A stretch of 64,000 nt of DNA. Source: Curtobacterium sp. MCLR17_007. Its GTDB lineage: Bacteria > Actinomycetota > Actinomycetes > Actinomycetales > Microbacteriaceae. The stretch lies in NCBI RefSeq assembly GCF_003234655.2, contig NZ_CP126271.1, forward strand, positions 310,001 to 374,000, given 5' to 3'. The position numbers were made by a program, and so were the translations under genes. Each line of letters opens with the position of its first letter. Positions within the stretch are counted from its first letter, which is position 1. Shown here one piece after another: positions 44,011 to 53,100 of the stretch. Under the pieces are notes generated by a model. The model was not told the origin of the DNA. It did not search any database and saw only the letters and a list, made by a program, of their open reading frames with translations.

Positions 44011-44606
44011 CAGTCGTGTCGGCGCCACCAGCGACGCGGCCGGGAGCCGAGCTGCTGCTCCTCGGCGGCTCGCGCGGCGGACGCGAACCGCGCCGCGCGA
44101 CGCTCGCGCCACCGCGCGAGCTCGGACTCGACGTCGCGGAGCGGGGTGACGACGGGCGGTCCGCCCAGCAACTGCCGGCGCGCTTCCTTCACCCGGGCGT
44201 TGAAGTCGACCAGGACGTCGCGCACGTCCGACTCCACCGACAGGGCGTCGAGCGCGTCGTCGAGCTCGGCGTCCTCGGTGCGCAGGGCCAGCGCGGGTGG
44301 GGCGATGCCGCGGATGTCCTCGCGCTCGATCTTCGACTTGATCCACCAGTCCGGATCGTGCTGCCCGTCGTTCCCGGGCAGCGGCTTGCCGTGGTACGGG
44401 TTGCCCTCGAACACCCCGCGGCGTTCGGCGTCCTCGATCTGCGCCCGGGCGTGTGCCGCGACGTCGGCGGCCTTGAGCAGCCGACGTTCCTCGCGCACCT
44501 CGTCCGGGTCGAGCGAACCGCGCTGGACCTCGCTGTCGACGAGCTGCTGGTAGCGGTAGCGCGCGGCCCGGCGGAGGCGGTCCATGCGTGCGTCGATGTC
44601 GTTCAT
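44010..44606 (-). CDS. DUF1992 (DnaJ subfamily C28-type) protein
   Basis: A 198-residue protein with the DUF1992 domain: AQIEDAERRGVFEGNPYHGKPLPGND is the conserved block, also seen in the human DNAJC28 tail. Long charged helices flank it. Role unknown; no J domain is present. ATG at 44604-44606. Convergent with the secreted protein gene. The 58-bp gap to the GH15 gene holds nothing obvious. Confidence 0.88.
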   Translation of the reverse strand: MNDIDARMDRLRRAARYRYQQLVDSEVQRGSLDPDEVREERRLLKAADVAAHARAQIEDAERRGVFEGNPYHGKPLPGNDGQHDPDWWIKSKIEREDIRGIAPPALALRTEDAELDDALDALSVESDVRDVLVDFNARVKEARRQLLGGPPVVTPLRDVESELARWRERRAARFASAARAAEEQQLGSRPRRWWRRHD

Positions 44607-44664
44607 CGTCAGACCATGATGCCCCGTACCCCCGACGACGTCACCCAGGACTGCGCGGCCGGGG

Positions 44665-46485
44665 TCACTGCTCGGCCGACACCTCTTCGATCGTGAGCGC
44701 CGCCTGGATCAGCGCCAGGTGGGACAGCCCCTGGGGGATGTTCCCCATGAACTCACCGTCCACCGCGCTCAACATCTCGCTGAACAGCCCGACGTCGTTG
44801 GCCTGGTCGACCATCTGGTCCATCAGGGCAGTGGCCTCGTCGATCCGCCCGACGCAGGCCATCGCCGCCGCCAGCCAGAACGAGCACGCGACGAAGGGGG
44901 ACTCCTCGTCCTCCATGCCCGTGTAGCGGTAGACGAGGGGTCCACGCTGCAGCTGGTCCTCGATCGCCCGGATGGTCGACTCCATGCGCGGCCCGCGGTC
45001 GAACGACGACATCGCGTGCAGCAGGACCGAGGTGTCGATCGCCGTCGAGCCCTCGTACATGACGTAGTAGCCGAGCTCCTCGTTCCAGCCGTGCTCCGCC
45101 ACCCACTGCTCGATGAGCTCGCGGTTCTCGACCCACTTCGCCCGCGGGCCGTCGATCATGCCCGCGTCGTGCAGCTCGATCGCGGCGTCCAGCGCCTGCC
45201 AGCACCCCATCTTGCTCGACACGTAGTGCTGCGTCTCCTCGAGCTCCCACATGCCCGAGTCGGCCTCGGGCCAGCGGTGGCAGGCGTCGTCGGCAAGGCG
45301 CTCCAGCACCGCGGCCGTCGCGCGGTCGAGCACGTTGCCCGCCACGACGTACTGCCGCATGATCTCGAACACGTCGCCCCAGACCCCGAGCTGGAGCTGG
45401 TCGCCGGCCCGGTTGCCGACGGTGACCGGCCCGATGCCGTTCCACCCCGGCACGTCGCGCTCCTCGACCTCGTCGGTCTTCGAGCCGTCGAGCCGGTAGA
45501 AGATCGGCATGGTCTCGTCGTGCTCGCCGATGGTCCGCATCACCCACGAGACCGCCGCGTGGGTCTCCTCGCGCAGGCCGAACCGGGTCAGCGCGTGCAC
45601 CGTGTACGACAGGTCGCGGACCCACGCGAAGCGGTAGTCCCAGTTCTTGCCGCCGGTGCGGTCCTCGGGCAGGCTCGTGGTGGCCGCGGCCGCGATGGCG
45701 CCGGTCGGCGAGAAGATGAGCAGCTTCAGGGCGAGGGCGCTCCGTTGCACGGCGTCCGACCACGGTCCGTCGTACGAGAACTCCTCCGACCACGTCGACC
45801 AGTTCTCGATCGTCCGGTCGACCGCGTCGAGCGTGCTCTCCGGGTCCGGCATGAAGATCGGCTCGTTGTGCGTGCCGACGATCGTCAGGATCGACCTCGA
45901 CCCCTCGCTCGTGGTGAAGCGGCCGGAGAACCGCGGCCCGTCGTCGTGGACCGGCTCGAACCCGACCTCGACGATGGCGATGGTCACCCCGTCGATGCCG
46001 ATCACGGCGCCGTTCGCCGTGTCGAGCCGCTTCGGCTCGGCGGTGTTCAGCAGCGTGCCGGGCACGACGGCCCACTCCATCTCCACCGAGCCCTCGACGC
46101 CCTGCACGCAGCGGGCGATCTCGGCCCACGGCAGCCGGCCGGCGACGCCGGTGACCATCGCGTCGGTGACCGTGGCCTTCCCGGACGAGGTCGTCCACGT
46201 CGACACGAGCACGTTCGTGCCCGGCAGGTACTCGCGCGACACCGTCGCGTCGGCGTCGGTCGGGCGGAGTGCGACGTGCCCGCCGTGCTCGGCGTCGACG
46301 ATGCTCGCGAACACCGGCGGCGAGTCGAGCGAGGGGACGGGCAGCCAGTCGATCCGGCCGTCGAGGGCGATGAGCGCGACGGTCCGACCGTCGCCGATGG
46401 CCCCGTAGGAGCGGAGCGGCACGTACCCGTCGGTGCGCTCCTCGTTGCCGGAGGCGTCCGGGGTGTCGTGAGTGCGTTCGAGCAT
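44665..46485 (-). CDS. Glycoside hydrolase family 15 protein (glucoamylase/trehalase-like)
   Basis: A 606-residue cytoplasmic GH15 enzyme. The N-terminal beta domain begins YVPLRSYGAIGDGRTVALIALDGRIDWLPVP; the (alpha/alpha)6 domain has GGKNWDYRFAWVRDLSYT (about residue 278), SKMGCWQALDAA and the acidic motif EADSGMWELEE with the probable general acid Glu. In actinobacteria this subfamily includes trehalases, so trehalose hydrolysis is as likely as glucoamylase action. No signal peptide. Confidence 0.92.
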   Translation of the reverse strand: MLERTHDTPDASGNEERTDGYVPLRSYGAIGDGRTVALIALDGRIDWLPVPSLDSPPVFASIVDAEHGGHVALRPTDADATVSREYLPGTNVLVSTWTTSSGKATVTDAMVTGVAGRLPWAEIARCVQGVEGSVEMEWAVVPGTLLNTAEPKRLDTANGAVIGIDGVTIAIVEVGFEPVHDDGPRFSGRFTTSEGSRSILTIVGTHNEPIFMPDPESTLDAVDRTIENWSTWSEEFSYDGPWSDAVQRSALALKLLIFSPTGAIAAAATTSLPEDRTGGKNWDYRFAWVRDLSYTVHALTRFGLREETHAAVSWVMRTIGEHDETMPIFYRLDGSKTDEVEERDVPGWNGIGPVTVGNRAGDQLQLGVWGDVFEIMRQYVVAGNVLDRATAAVLERLADDACHRWPEADSGMWELEETQHYVSSKMGCWQALDAAIELHDAGMIDGPRAKWVENRELIEQWVAEHGWNEELGYYVMYEGSTAIDTSVLLHAMSSFDRGPRMESTIRAIEDQLQRGPLVYRYTGMEDEESPFVACSFWLAAAMACVGRIDEATALMDQMVDQANDVGLFSEMLSAVDGEFMGNIPQGLSHLALIQAALTIEEVSAEQ

Positions 46486-46595
46486 GCACCCATGCTGCCC
46501 GGAGCTGTCGACGGAGGCTCAGGACCCCGTACCCCGTCCGGCGGAGCGGAGCCGGTCCTCCCGTCGGTCGGTCCGGCCGCCACTCCGGACGCGGG

Positions 46596-46625
46596 TTGTG
46601 CATCCCGGGCGTGTCGCGCTAGTCT
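46596..46625 (+). promoter_or_regulatory. Probable sigma-70 promoter upstream of the small ORF/RtcB
   Basis: TTGTGC (46596-46601) and TAGTCT (46620-46625) are 18 bp apart, close to actinobacterial housekeeping promoters. The small ORF starts 60 bp downstream. Confidence 0.5.
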
Positions 46626-46684
46626 CGCTCTCCTGCCCGCCCCGGGCAGGACCTGCCAGCGGCAGGACACCGGAAGGACCGCGC

Positions 46685-46792
46685 ATGCGCGCCGTGCAGT
46701 ATCCCGAACAGCGGATCGAGCTCCAGCTCGATGCGCTCGTGGTGCTGCCCGAACAGCGCAGCGAGCAGCAGTCCACCGGCAATCCCGCGTAG
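46685..46792 (+). CDS. Small ORF upstream of RtcB, hypothetical peptide
   Basis: A 35-codon ORF (MRAVQYPEQRIELQLDALVV then Pro/Glu/Gln-rich) with GGAAGGA 7-8 nt upstream and a good promoter before it. The following 176 bp up to RtcB contain two short inverted repeats (46865-46881 ACGGACG/CGTCCGT and 46893-46905) and no other gene. It could be a short protein or an upstream ORF acting on RtcB expression. Confidence 0.4.
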   Translation: MRAVQYPEQRIELQLDALVVLPEQRSEQQSTGNPA

Positions 46793-46968
46793 GCACGACC
46801 GTCACACGACGCCCCCGTGCCCACCCGGCCCGGGGCGTCGCTCGCCGTCCTCCTCGCGTCCGTCACGGACGCCGCGTCCGTCAGGACGTTCAGTCCGGAT
46901 CGGACAGGAGGCTCGGCGTGGTTCCGCCTCGGACCGTCACCACCACCACGACGAGACGAGAAGGACCA

Positions 46969-48135
46969 ATGAAGAAGATCACCGGCCGGCTGCTGTCCTG
47001 GGCGTCACTGCTCGAGGACAACACGGAGCAGCAGGCCCGCACGACGGCGGCGATGCCGTTCGTGTTCCCGCACCTGGCGCTCATGCCCGACGCCCACCTG
47101 GGCCTCGGCGCGACCGTGGGGTCCGTCATCCCCACGCTCGGCGCCGTCATGCCCGCGGCCGTCGGCGTCGACATCGGCTGCGGCATGATCGCCGTGCGCA
47201 CGCAGTTCACGGCGGACCAGCTGCCCGCTGACCTGCGTCCGCTCCGCGAGCAGATCGAGCGCGCGATCCCGCTGTCGGCCGGCGCGTCGAACCGGAAGGT
47301 CGTGGCCACCGCGGCGCCGCGGATCGCCGAGCTCGAGACGATGGCCGAGGCCGCGGGCTTCGACCCCTCGGCCGTGCTCGGGACCTGGCGCAACCAGCTC
47401 GGCACGCTCGGGTCCGGCAACCACTTCATCGAGGTCAGCCTCGACGAGGAGGACCGGGTCTGGCTGTTCCTGCACTCCGGATCGCGGGGTGTCGGCAACA
47501 AGATCGCTCAGCGGCACATCACGGTCGCCAAGGCCGCGATGGAGCGCTGGTGGATCACCCTGGCGGATCCCGACCTGGCGTACCTGGTCGAGGGCACACC
47601 CGAGTTCGACCGGTACATCGCCGAGCTCCGGTGGGCGCAGCACTTCGCCCTGCTGAACCGCGAGGAGATGATGGACCGGGTCGTCCGGCAGCTGTCCGAG
47701 GTCATGGGCACGCCGGTCGACGAGCAGGAGCGGATCAACTGCCACCACAACTTCACCCAGCGTGAGACGCACTGGGGGAAGTCGGTGTGGGTGTCCCGCA
47801 AGGGTGCGATCCAGGCGCGCGAGGGCCAGCTCGGGCTGATCCCCGGGTCGATGGGCACCGCGTCATACGTCGTCGAGGGGCGGGGCAACAAGCCGTCGCT
47901 CGAGTCCTCGCCGCACGGCGCCGGACGGATGTACTCGCGGTCGGCCGCTCGTCGCACGTTCACGCACGACGAGCTCCGGGCCGCGATGGCCGGGATCGAG
48001 TACCGGGACACCGACGCGTTCCTGGACGAGATCCCGGCGGCCTACAAGCCGATCGACCAGGTCATGGCCGACGCCGAGGACCTGGTGACCATCCGGCACA
48101 CGCTGCGGCAGGTCGTCAACGTGAAGGGCGACTGA
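46969..48135 (+). CDS. rtcB: RtcB family RNA-splicing ligase
   Basis: A 388-residue RtcB-type tRNA/RNA ligase joining 2',3'-cyclic phosphate or 3'-phosphate ends to 5'-OH using GTP and manganese. Metal and nucleotide motifs: VGVDIGCGM (Cys, about residue 67), LGSGNHFIE (about 147), FLHSGSRGVG (about 167), NCHHNFTQRE (about 258) and SPHGAGRMYSR with the guanylylated His (about 314). ATG follows AAGGA. RtcB in bacteria is used in RNA repair after stress; no archease or RtcA gene is adjacent. A long CGGGAGGC stem follows the stop. Confidence 0.95.
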   Translation: MKKITGRLLSWASLLEDNTEQQARTTAAMPFVFPHLALMPDAHLGLGATVGSVIPTLGAVMPAAVGVDIGCGMIAVRTQFTADQLPADLRPLREQIERAIPLSAGASNRKVVATAAPRIAELETMAEAAGFDPSAVLGTWRNQLGTLGSGNHFIEVSLDEEDRVWLFLHSGSRGVGNKIAQRHITVAKAAMERWWITLADPDLAYLVEGTPEFDRYIAELRWAQHFALLNREEMMDRVVRQLSEVMGTPVDEQERINCHHNFTQRETHWGKSVWVSRKGAIQAREGQLGLIPGSMGTASYVVEGRGNKPSLESSPHGAGRMYSRSAARRTFTHDELRAAMAGIEYRDTDAFLDEIPAAYKPIDQVMADAEDLVTIRHTLRQVVNVKGD

Positions 48136-48146
48136 GGGGTCGCGCT

Positions 48147-48192
48147 GCGGACGGGAGGCACGGTACTGGCCCGCGCCGTGCCTCCCGTCCGC
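48147..48192 (+). terminator. 17-bp stem after rtcB
   Basis: GCGGACGGGAGGCACGG (48147-48163) pairs with CCGTGCCTCCCGTCCGC (48176-48192), 12-nt loop. Same CGGGAGGC core as the other long stems. Confidence 0.85.
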
Positions 48193-48238
48193 GCCCGGCG
48201 CGCACACGTCCCAGCTGCATCGGGCAGTGTGGTGTCCC

Positions 48239-49096
48239 GTGACCGACAGCGCTGAAGCCACTGCCCGCGAGACCGGACGCCAGGTGCGTCGCGCCGCCGA
48301 CAGCCGGTGGTTCGAGACGACCGCCCGCGGCGGGTTCGTCGGCAGCGGTGTCGTGCACCTGCTCATCGGGTACCTGGTGATCTTGCTCGGCATCGGGAGT
48401 GCCGCCGGCCAGAGCGGCGGCCAGGGCTCGCAGTCCGGTGAGACCGACCAGTCCGGCGCGCTGGCGCAGCTCGCGGCGGTCCCCGGCGGGGTCGTCCTGC
48501 TGTGGCTCGTCGCAGTCGGTACCGCGGCGCTGACGATCCGGCTCGTCGTCGAGGCCGTCGTCGGTGGCCGGACCGACACCGCGCGGTCGTGGCTCAACCG
48601 GGCGAAGAACGCCGGCAAGGCGATCGTGTACGGCGTGATCGCGTACTCGTCGGCGTCGTTCGCCCTCGGCGCCGGGAAGAGCTCCTCTGGATCGACCCGC
48701 GGTGCGGCGGCGACGGCCCTCGCCACGCCGGGCGGGGTGTTCCTGCTGCTCGCGGCCGCTGCGGTCGCGATCGCCATCGGGATCGGTCTGGTCGTCATCG
48801 GCGTCCGCCGGTCGTACCGCAAGCAGCTCGTCACGCCCCCGAAGACCGTGGAGCGACCCCTGACGGTGCTGGCGGTGACGGGCTACGTGGCGAAGGGGAT
48901 CGCCGTGACGATCGTCGGGGTGCTCGTCGCGGTGGCGGCGTTCCGGAGCGACCCGCAGCAGGCGTCCGGGCTCGATGCGGCGTTCGACGCGGTGAAGGGC
49001 GTGCCGGGTGGTGGCGTGCTGCTGGTGGTCATCGGGATCGGGTTCCTGGCCTTCGGTGCCTACAGCTTCCTGCGGGCGAAGTACGCCCGCATCTGA
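48239..49096 (+). CDS. DUF1206 domain membrane protein
   Basis: A 285-residue membrane protein with six helices in three pairs, the DUF1206 layout: GGFVGSGVVHLLIGYLVILLGIG, then GKAIVYGVIAYSSASFALGAG and VTGYVAKGIAVTIVGVLVAVAAF open the three repeats. Function unknown. GTG at 48239 chosen over one 12 bp upstream because Thr-Asp-Ser begins the conserved part. Single-gene unit. Confidence 0.88.
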   Translation: MTDSAEATARETGRQVRRAADSRWFETTARGGFVGSGVVHLLIGYLVILLGIGSAAGQSGGQGSQSGETDQSGALAQLAAVPGGVVLLWLVAVGTAALTIRLVVEAVVGGRTDTARSWLNRAKNAGKAIVYGVIAYSSASFALGAGKSSSGSTRGAAATALATPGGVFLLLAAAAVAIAIGIGLVVIGVRRSYRKQLVTPPKTVERPLTVLAVTGYVAKGIAVTIVGVLVAVAAFRSDPQQASGLDAAFDAVKGVPGGGVLLVVIGIGFLAFGAYSFLRAKYARI

Positions 49097-49153
49097 CCAT
49101 CGACCGGCCGCCGTCTGGACGACCACGGACCGACCCGACGGTAGACGGGGTCC

Positions 49154-50029
49154 ATGACGACGAGCGCCACCACCGGTCCTGTCCGTGTCTTCGCCGACGC
49201 GGGTGCCGTCCTCGGCGAGAGCATCGTGTGGGACCCCGAGCACCAGCTGCTCCGGTGGACCGACATCACCCTCGGTGTCCTGAGCACCGCCGACGCGGAC
49301 GGCGCGGTGCTCGACACCGCGACGTTCCCGCCGCCACTCGCGTCCTTCCAACCGCGGGCGGGGGGCGGTCTCGTGCTCGCCCTCGGTGACAGCGTCGTCG
49401 TCACCGACCCGGACGGCGGGGAGCCCAGGACGATCGCCCGCGTCGAGCACGCGCACGCCGGCATCCGGTTCAACGAGGGCAAGTGCGACCCCTTCGGCCG
49501 GTTCCTGGTCGGCAGCATGGACCTGACCACGGGGGAGCCCGACGGTGCGCTGTACGCGGTGGAGGCGGACGGCACGACCCGGCTGCTGCGCGGCGGCTTC
49601 GGGACCACGAACGGCATCGAGTGGTCACCCGAGGGCGACGTGATGTACGTCACGGACACCAGCACGTCGACGATCTACCGTGGGTCGTACGGCCCGGACG
49701 GCGAACTCGGCGAACTCGAGCCCTTCGTCGCCGGCGCCGCACACGACGGCCTGGTCCGAGACGACGAGGGCTGCTTCTGGGGTGCGATCTACGGCGGCGG
49801 CCGGGTCGAGCGGTACGACGCCTCCGGCGCGCACCTGGAGACCGTCGAGGTCCCGGCGCCGAACGTCACGTCGGTCGCCTTCGGAGGTGCCGACATGGGC
49901 ACGCTGTTCGTCGCGACCGCCCGCGAGAACGCGACCGAGGAACAGCTCGAGCAGCACCCGCGCTCCGGTGCCGTCTTCGCGGTGCCGACCCGTGTGCACG
50001 GGTTCCCTGCGAACACCTTCGGGGGCTGA
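49154..50029 (+). CDS. SMP-30/gluconolactonase family protein
   Basis: A 291-residue six-bladed beta-propeller of the SMP-30/regucalcin/gluconolactonase family. The first blade has GAVLGESIVWDPEHQLLRWTDI (metal Glu), then GIRFNEGKCDPFGRFLVGSM (Asn/Asp region), NGIEWSPEGDVMYVTDTS and DGLVRDDEGCFWGAIYGGG. Probably a sugar lactonase. ATG lies 6 nt after TAGACG without a Shine-Dalgarno. The next gene begins 71 bp downstream with its own promoter-like TAGTCT. Confidence 0.9.
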   Translation: MTTSATTGPVRVFADAGAVLGESIVWDPEHQLLRWTDITLGVLSTADADGAVLDTATFPPPLASFQPRAGGGLVLALGDSVVVTDPDGGEPRTIARVEHAHAGIRFNEGKCDPFGRFLVGSMDLTTGEPDGALYAVEADGTTRLLRGGFGTTNGIEWSPEGDVMYVTDTSTSTIYRGSYGPDGELGELEPFVAGAAHDGLVRDDEGCFWGAIYGGGRVERYDASGAHLETVEVPAPNVTSVAFGGADMGTLFVATARENATEEQLEQHPRSGAVFAVPTRVHGFPANTFGG

Positions 50030-50100
50030 CCCGCCGGGCAGCGCCTGGACGGAGGACACGGGCGGTAGTCTGGGCGACCGCCGACCCCGAGGAGACGCCC

Positions 50101-51198
50101 GTGAACGAGCAGGCCCCGCGTCACGCCGACGCGCTGGACGCGGAGACCGCCGACGTCGTGGTGAAGGTCGACCGGGTCCCGGTCGACCACACGTACGTGC
50201 GGGTGTCCTCGATCGGCGAGGTCGGCGAGCGCTCCTTCCTGCTCGTGGCGGGCCTGGGCATCGCGTCGACCTACTACGAGCGGCTCGCGCCGAACCTCGA
50301 GGAGTTCGGCCCCGTCCGCGCCCTCGACCTGCCCGGGTTCGCCGGGGTGCCGAAGTTCCGGGGCGCCGTGTCGATCGAGCGCTACGCCGACGCCGTCGAG
50401 ACGGTCATCGCCGAGCTCGGTCTGACCAACCCCGTGCTGGTCGGCCACTCGATGGGGACCCAGGTCGTCACCGAGGTCGCCGCCCGGCACCCCGAGTACA
50501 CCCACGTCGTCCTGATCAGCCCGGTCGTCGACTCGACCGCCCGGACGATCAGCGAGTCCGCCGTCCGCTTCGTCCGGTCGGCGGTGCACGAACCGGCAGC
50601 GGTCCGGTGGCACGCCGTCACCGCGTACGCACTGTGCGGCTGGCACTGGTTCCGGAAGGTGCTGCCGAAGATGGTCGCCTTCCCCATCGAGCAGCGCGCG
50701 CCGCACGTCCAGGCGCGGGTCCTCATCGTCCGTGGGGAGCGCGACGCGATGGTCCCGCGCGACTGGGTGCGGCGGTTGGCCCGGGTGTTCCCGTACGCGG
50801 TCCTGCGCGAGGTGGTGGGCGGCGCGCACTCGGTGATGCACGCCCAGGCCGACGCCGTTGCGCACCTGGCGGTCGCGCACGTCCGCGACGAGATCCCGGA
50901 CCGCGGGGTGTCGTCGATGCAGCGCGTCCGCGACGACTCGACCGCGACGGACCTGTCGCGGCTCAGTCCGGGGGACGCCTGGCTGGTCGTGCGTGCGCGG
51001 TTCAAGGAGCTGCTCGGCATGGCGAAGGGCGACGACGAGGTGCTCGAGGCCGGCAAGTCCGCGCACGCGCTCGCGATGGCCGACGACGCCGACGACCCCG
51101 TGCCGGAGTCCGTCCGCCACGAGATCGTCGAGGCCGTGGCGCCCGAGCTGGACCGTACGGACAGCAAGCCGGCAGAACCGCGCGACCCGGGTCACTGA
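50101..51198 (+). CDS. Alpha/beta hydrolase
   Basis: A 365-residue alpha/beta-hydrolase fold enzyme. The nucleophile elbow is VLVGHSMGTQVV (Ser near residue 119), the acid is in VRGERDAMV and the catalytic His in GGAHSVM. An extra 90-residue C-terminal tail rich in Asp/Ala is unusual and of unknown role. GTG start at 50101 follows GAGGAG by 8 nt. It ends 6 bp before a 46-bp palindrome. Confidence 0.9.
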   Translation: MNEQAPRHADALDAETADVVVKVDRVPVDHTYVRVSSIGEVGERSFLLVAGLGIASTYYERLAPNLEEFGPVRALDLPGFAGVPKFRGAVSIERYADAVETVIAELGLTNPVLVGHSMGTQVVTEVAARHPEYTHVVLISPVVDSTARTISESAVRFVRSAVHEPAAVRWHAVTAYALCGWHWFRKVLPKMVAFPIEQRAPHVQARVLIVRGERDAMVPRDWVRRLARVFPYAVLREVVGGAHSVMHAQADAVAHLAVAHVRDEIPDRGVSSMQRVRDDSTATDLSRLSPGDAWLVVRARFKELLGMAKGDDEVLEAGKSAHALAMADDADDPVPESVRHEIVEAVAPELDRTDSKPAEPRDPGH

Positions 51199-51204
51199 CG
51201 ACGA

Positions 51205-51250
51205 ACGGGAGGCCCGTCACCGGTCCCGGGACCGGTGACGGGCCTCCCGT
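51205..51250. terminator. 46-bp perfect palindrome between convergent genes
   Basis: ACGGGAGGCCCGTCACCGGT (51205-51224) pairs fully with 51231-51250; the 6-bp centre CCCGGG is also palindromic. It serves the hydrolase on plus and the ferredoxin-type reductase on minus. Confidence 0.85.
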
Positions 51251-51279
51251 CGGTTGCGCCCACGGCGCGTGGTCTGCGC

Positions 51280-52473
51280 TCAGGCCGTGATGCGGCCCGG
51301 CAGCATGTCGGCCGTCAGGGAGTTCGCGTCGGCGAGCACCTTGCGGGCCTCGTCGGTCTTGTCCCACACGTTCCAGAGCAGCACGCCCCGGACCGTGTCG
51401 TCGTCGTCCAGGTAGTAGACGACGCCGGTGACGGTCGGGTCCTGCCAGTCCTCGACGGTCCGCAAGTGACTCGACACCTGGCCGACGGCCTCGTAGCCCA
51501 TGTCAAACACGTCCGAGTAGTACATCGGCGTGTGGTCGTAGGTCTCGTCGGCGTCCGCGAGGTTGCGGCCGGCCTGTCGCCCCTGCTGCTGGGCGTTGTC
51601 AACGTGCTCGACGCGGCGCGTGCCGAGGATACGGTCCGGGTACTCCGCGACGTCACCCGCCGCGAACACCGACGGGTCGTCGGTCACCAGCGTCGAGGAC
51701 ACCACGATGCCGTCGTCGACGCGCAGTCCGGCGGCCGAGGCGAGTTCGGTCGCGGGCTCGATGCCGAGCCCGGCGACGACCGCGTCGGCCTCGATGACCG
51801 AGCCGTCGTCGAGCGTCAGCGTCACACCGGAGCCCGTGTCGGTCCCCGTCGTCACACGACGGCCGGTGCGCAGTTCCACACCGTGGTCGACGAACCGCTG
51901 TTGGAACGCGGCGGCCAGGCCCGGCGGGAACATGTTCCCGCCGACGACCTCGTCCGGGTCGACGAACGTCACGCGCGCGCCGTTCTGGACGACGCCGGAG
52001 GCGATCTCGGTGCCGATGTACCCGCCGCCGACCACGACCACGTGGGCACCCGCATCGGCGAGCGCGCGGAGCCGGCGGTAGTCGTCAGCGCTGCGGTAGC
52101 TCAGCACGCGGTCGGACGGCTGCAGGTCGGGGAGCCCGCGCGGGTGCCCGCCCGTGGCGATGAGCAACCGCTCGTAGCCGTGGGTGGTGCCGTCGGACGT
52201 CCGCACGGTCTTGGCGTCACGTTCGATCGCCGTCACGACGGTCCCGAGGAGGAACTCGGCGCCGGTCTCCTCGGTGTGCAGGTCGACCTTCTCGTCCCAG
52301 CTGAAGTCCGGGTCGGTCCAGAGCTTCTTGGACAGCGCCGGGCGGGCGTACGGGCGGTCGGTCTCCTCGCTGAGGATGCCGATCGTTCCGGACTCGTCGA
52401 TCTCGCGGATGCCCCGGGCGGCCGCGTCGGCGACCATCCCGCCGCCGACGATGAGGTAGCGGTAGTCCGTCAT
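51280..52473 (-). CDS. NAD(P)/FAD-dependent oxidoreductase (ferredoxin/rubredoxin reductase type)
   Basis: A 397-residue flavoprotein. FAD motif YLIVGGGMVADAAARGI at the start, NAD(P) motif VVVVGGGYIGTEIASGV (about 145-160) and the second FAD motif VFAAGDVAEYPD (about 263-274) are all intact. Sequence style matches BenD/ThcD-like ferredoxin reductases. No ferredoxin gene is adjacent. Dps lies 16 bp upstream on the same strand, so the two probably form an oxidative-stress operon; reductase plus Dps could link iron reduction and storage. Confidence 0.9.
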   Translation of the reverse strand: MTDYRYLIVGGGMVADAAARGIREIDESGTIGILSEETDRPYARPALSKKLWTDPDFSWDEKVDLHTEETGAEFLLGTVVTAIERDAKTVRTSDGTTHGYERLLIATGGHPRGLPDLQPSDRVLSYRSADDYRRLRALADAGAHVVVVGGGYIGTEIASGVVQNGARVTFVDPDEVVGGNMFPPGLAAAFQQRFVDHGVELRTGRRVTTGTDTGSGVTLTLDDGSVIEADAVVAGLGIEPATELASAAGLRVDDGIVVSSTLVTDDPSVFAAGDVAEYPDRILGTRRVEHVDNAQQQGRQAGRNLADADETYDHTPMYYSDVFDMGYEAVGQVSSHLRTVEDWQDPTVTGVVYYLDDDDTVRGVLLWNVWDKTDEARKVLADANSLTADMLPGRITA

Positions 52474-52489
52474 GGTGTCGACGTCGCCG

Positions 52490-52996
52490 TCAGGCGTGCG
52501 TCGAGGCCTCGGCCGTCGACGGCGTCACCGCGGCAGCCAGCGGCGTGCTCGGTGCGCGGTTCTCGGCGCTGACCATCCAGGCGAGCTGCTCGAGGCGCTC
52601 GATGAAGCCGTGGAGCAGGTCCGCGGTCGTCGGGTCCTCGTCGTCGACCTCGTCGTGCACGTCGCGCATGGTGCCGGTCGCCTGGTACAGGCGGAGCGTG
52701 ATCTGGTCGATCGCGTCGTGCGTCGTGATCTCGCCGTCCGGGAACTGGTCGAGGTGGCTCTGCGCGGCGACCGTCGAGGAACGCCCGTCCGGCACGGCGT
52801 ACAGGGCGCGCATGCGCTCCGCGGTGTCGTCGGCGAACTCACGAGCGGCGTCGACGATCTCGTCGAGCTGCAGGTGCAGGTCGCGGAAGTTCGTGCCGAG
52901 GATGTTCCAGTGCGCCTGCTTGCCCTGGACGTGCAGGTCGATGAGATCCACGAGGACCGCCTGGAGGTTCTTGGCCATCTTGTCCGATGCGTGCAT
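52490..52996 (-). CDS. dps: Dps-family DNA-binding ferritin-like protein
   Basis: A 168-residue Dps. The ferroxidase block KQAHWNILGTNFRDLHLQLDEIVDAAREFADDTAER is complete, and the C-terminal tail is Ala/Thr/Ser-rich. Dps oxidises iron with peroxide, stores it in a 12-mer shell and coats DNA in stationary phase. AAGGAG lies 7 nt before the ATG (52994-52996). Gene order Dps then reductase suggests co-transcription. Confidence 0.96.
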   Translation of the reverse strand: MHASDKMAKNLQAVLVDLIDLHVQGKQAHWNILGTNFRDLHLQLDEIVDAAREFADDTAERMRALYAVPDGRSSTVAAQSHLDQFPDGEITTHDAIDQITLRLYQATGTMRDVHDEVDDEDPTTADLLHGFIERLEQLAWMVSAENRAPSTPLAAAVTPSTAEASTHA

Positions 52997-53100
52997 GATG
53001 ACTCCTTTCGCGTCGGTGACCCTTCCGGTCTACGCGGTGCGGCAGGAGGCCTTCACAGTGCACGGTGAGGGTTCGTCCCCCGGGCGCCGGTCCGACCCGG

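Noticed and set aside
46861..46905. Riboswitch upstream of rtcB
   Set aside because: Only two short inverted repeats are present; no known riboswitch consensus was recognised.
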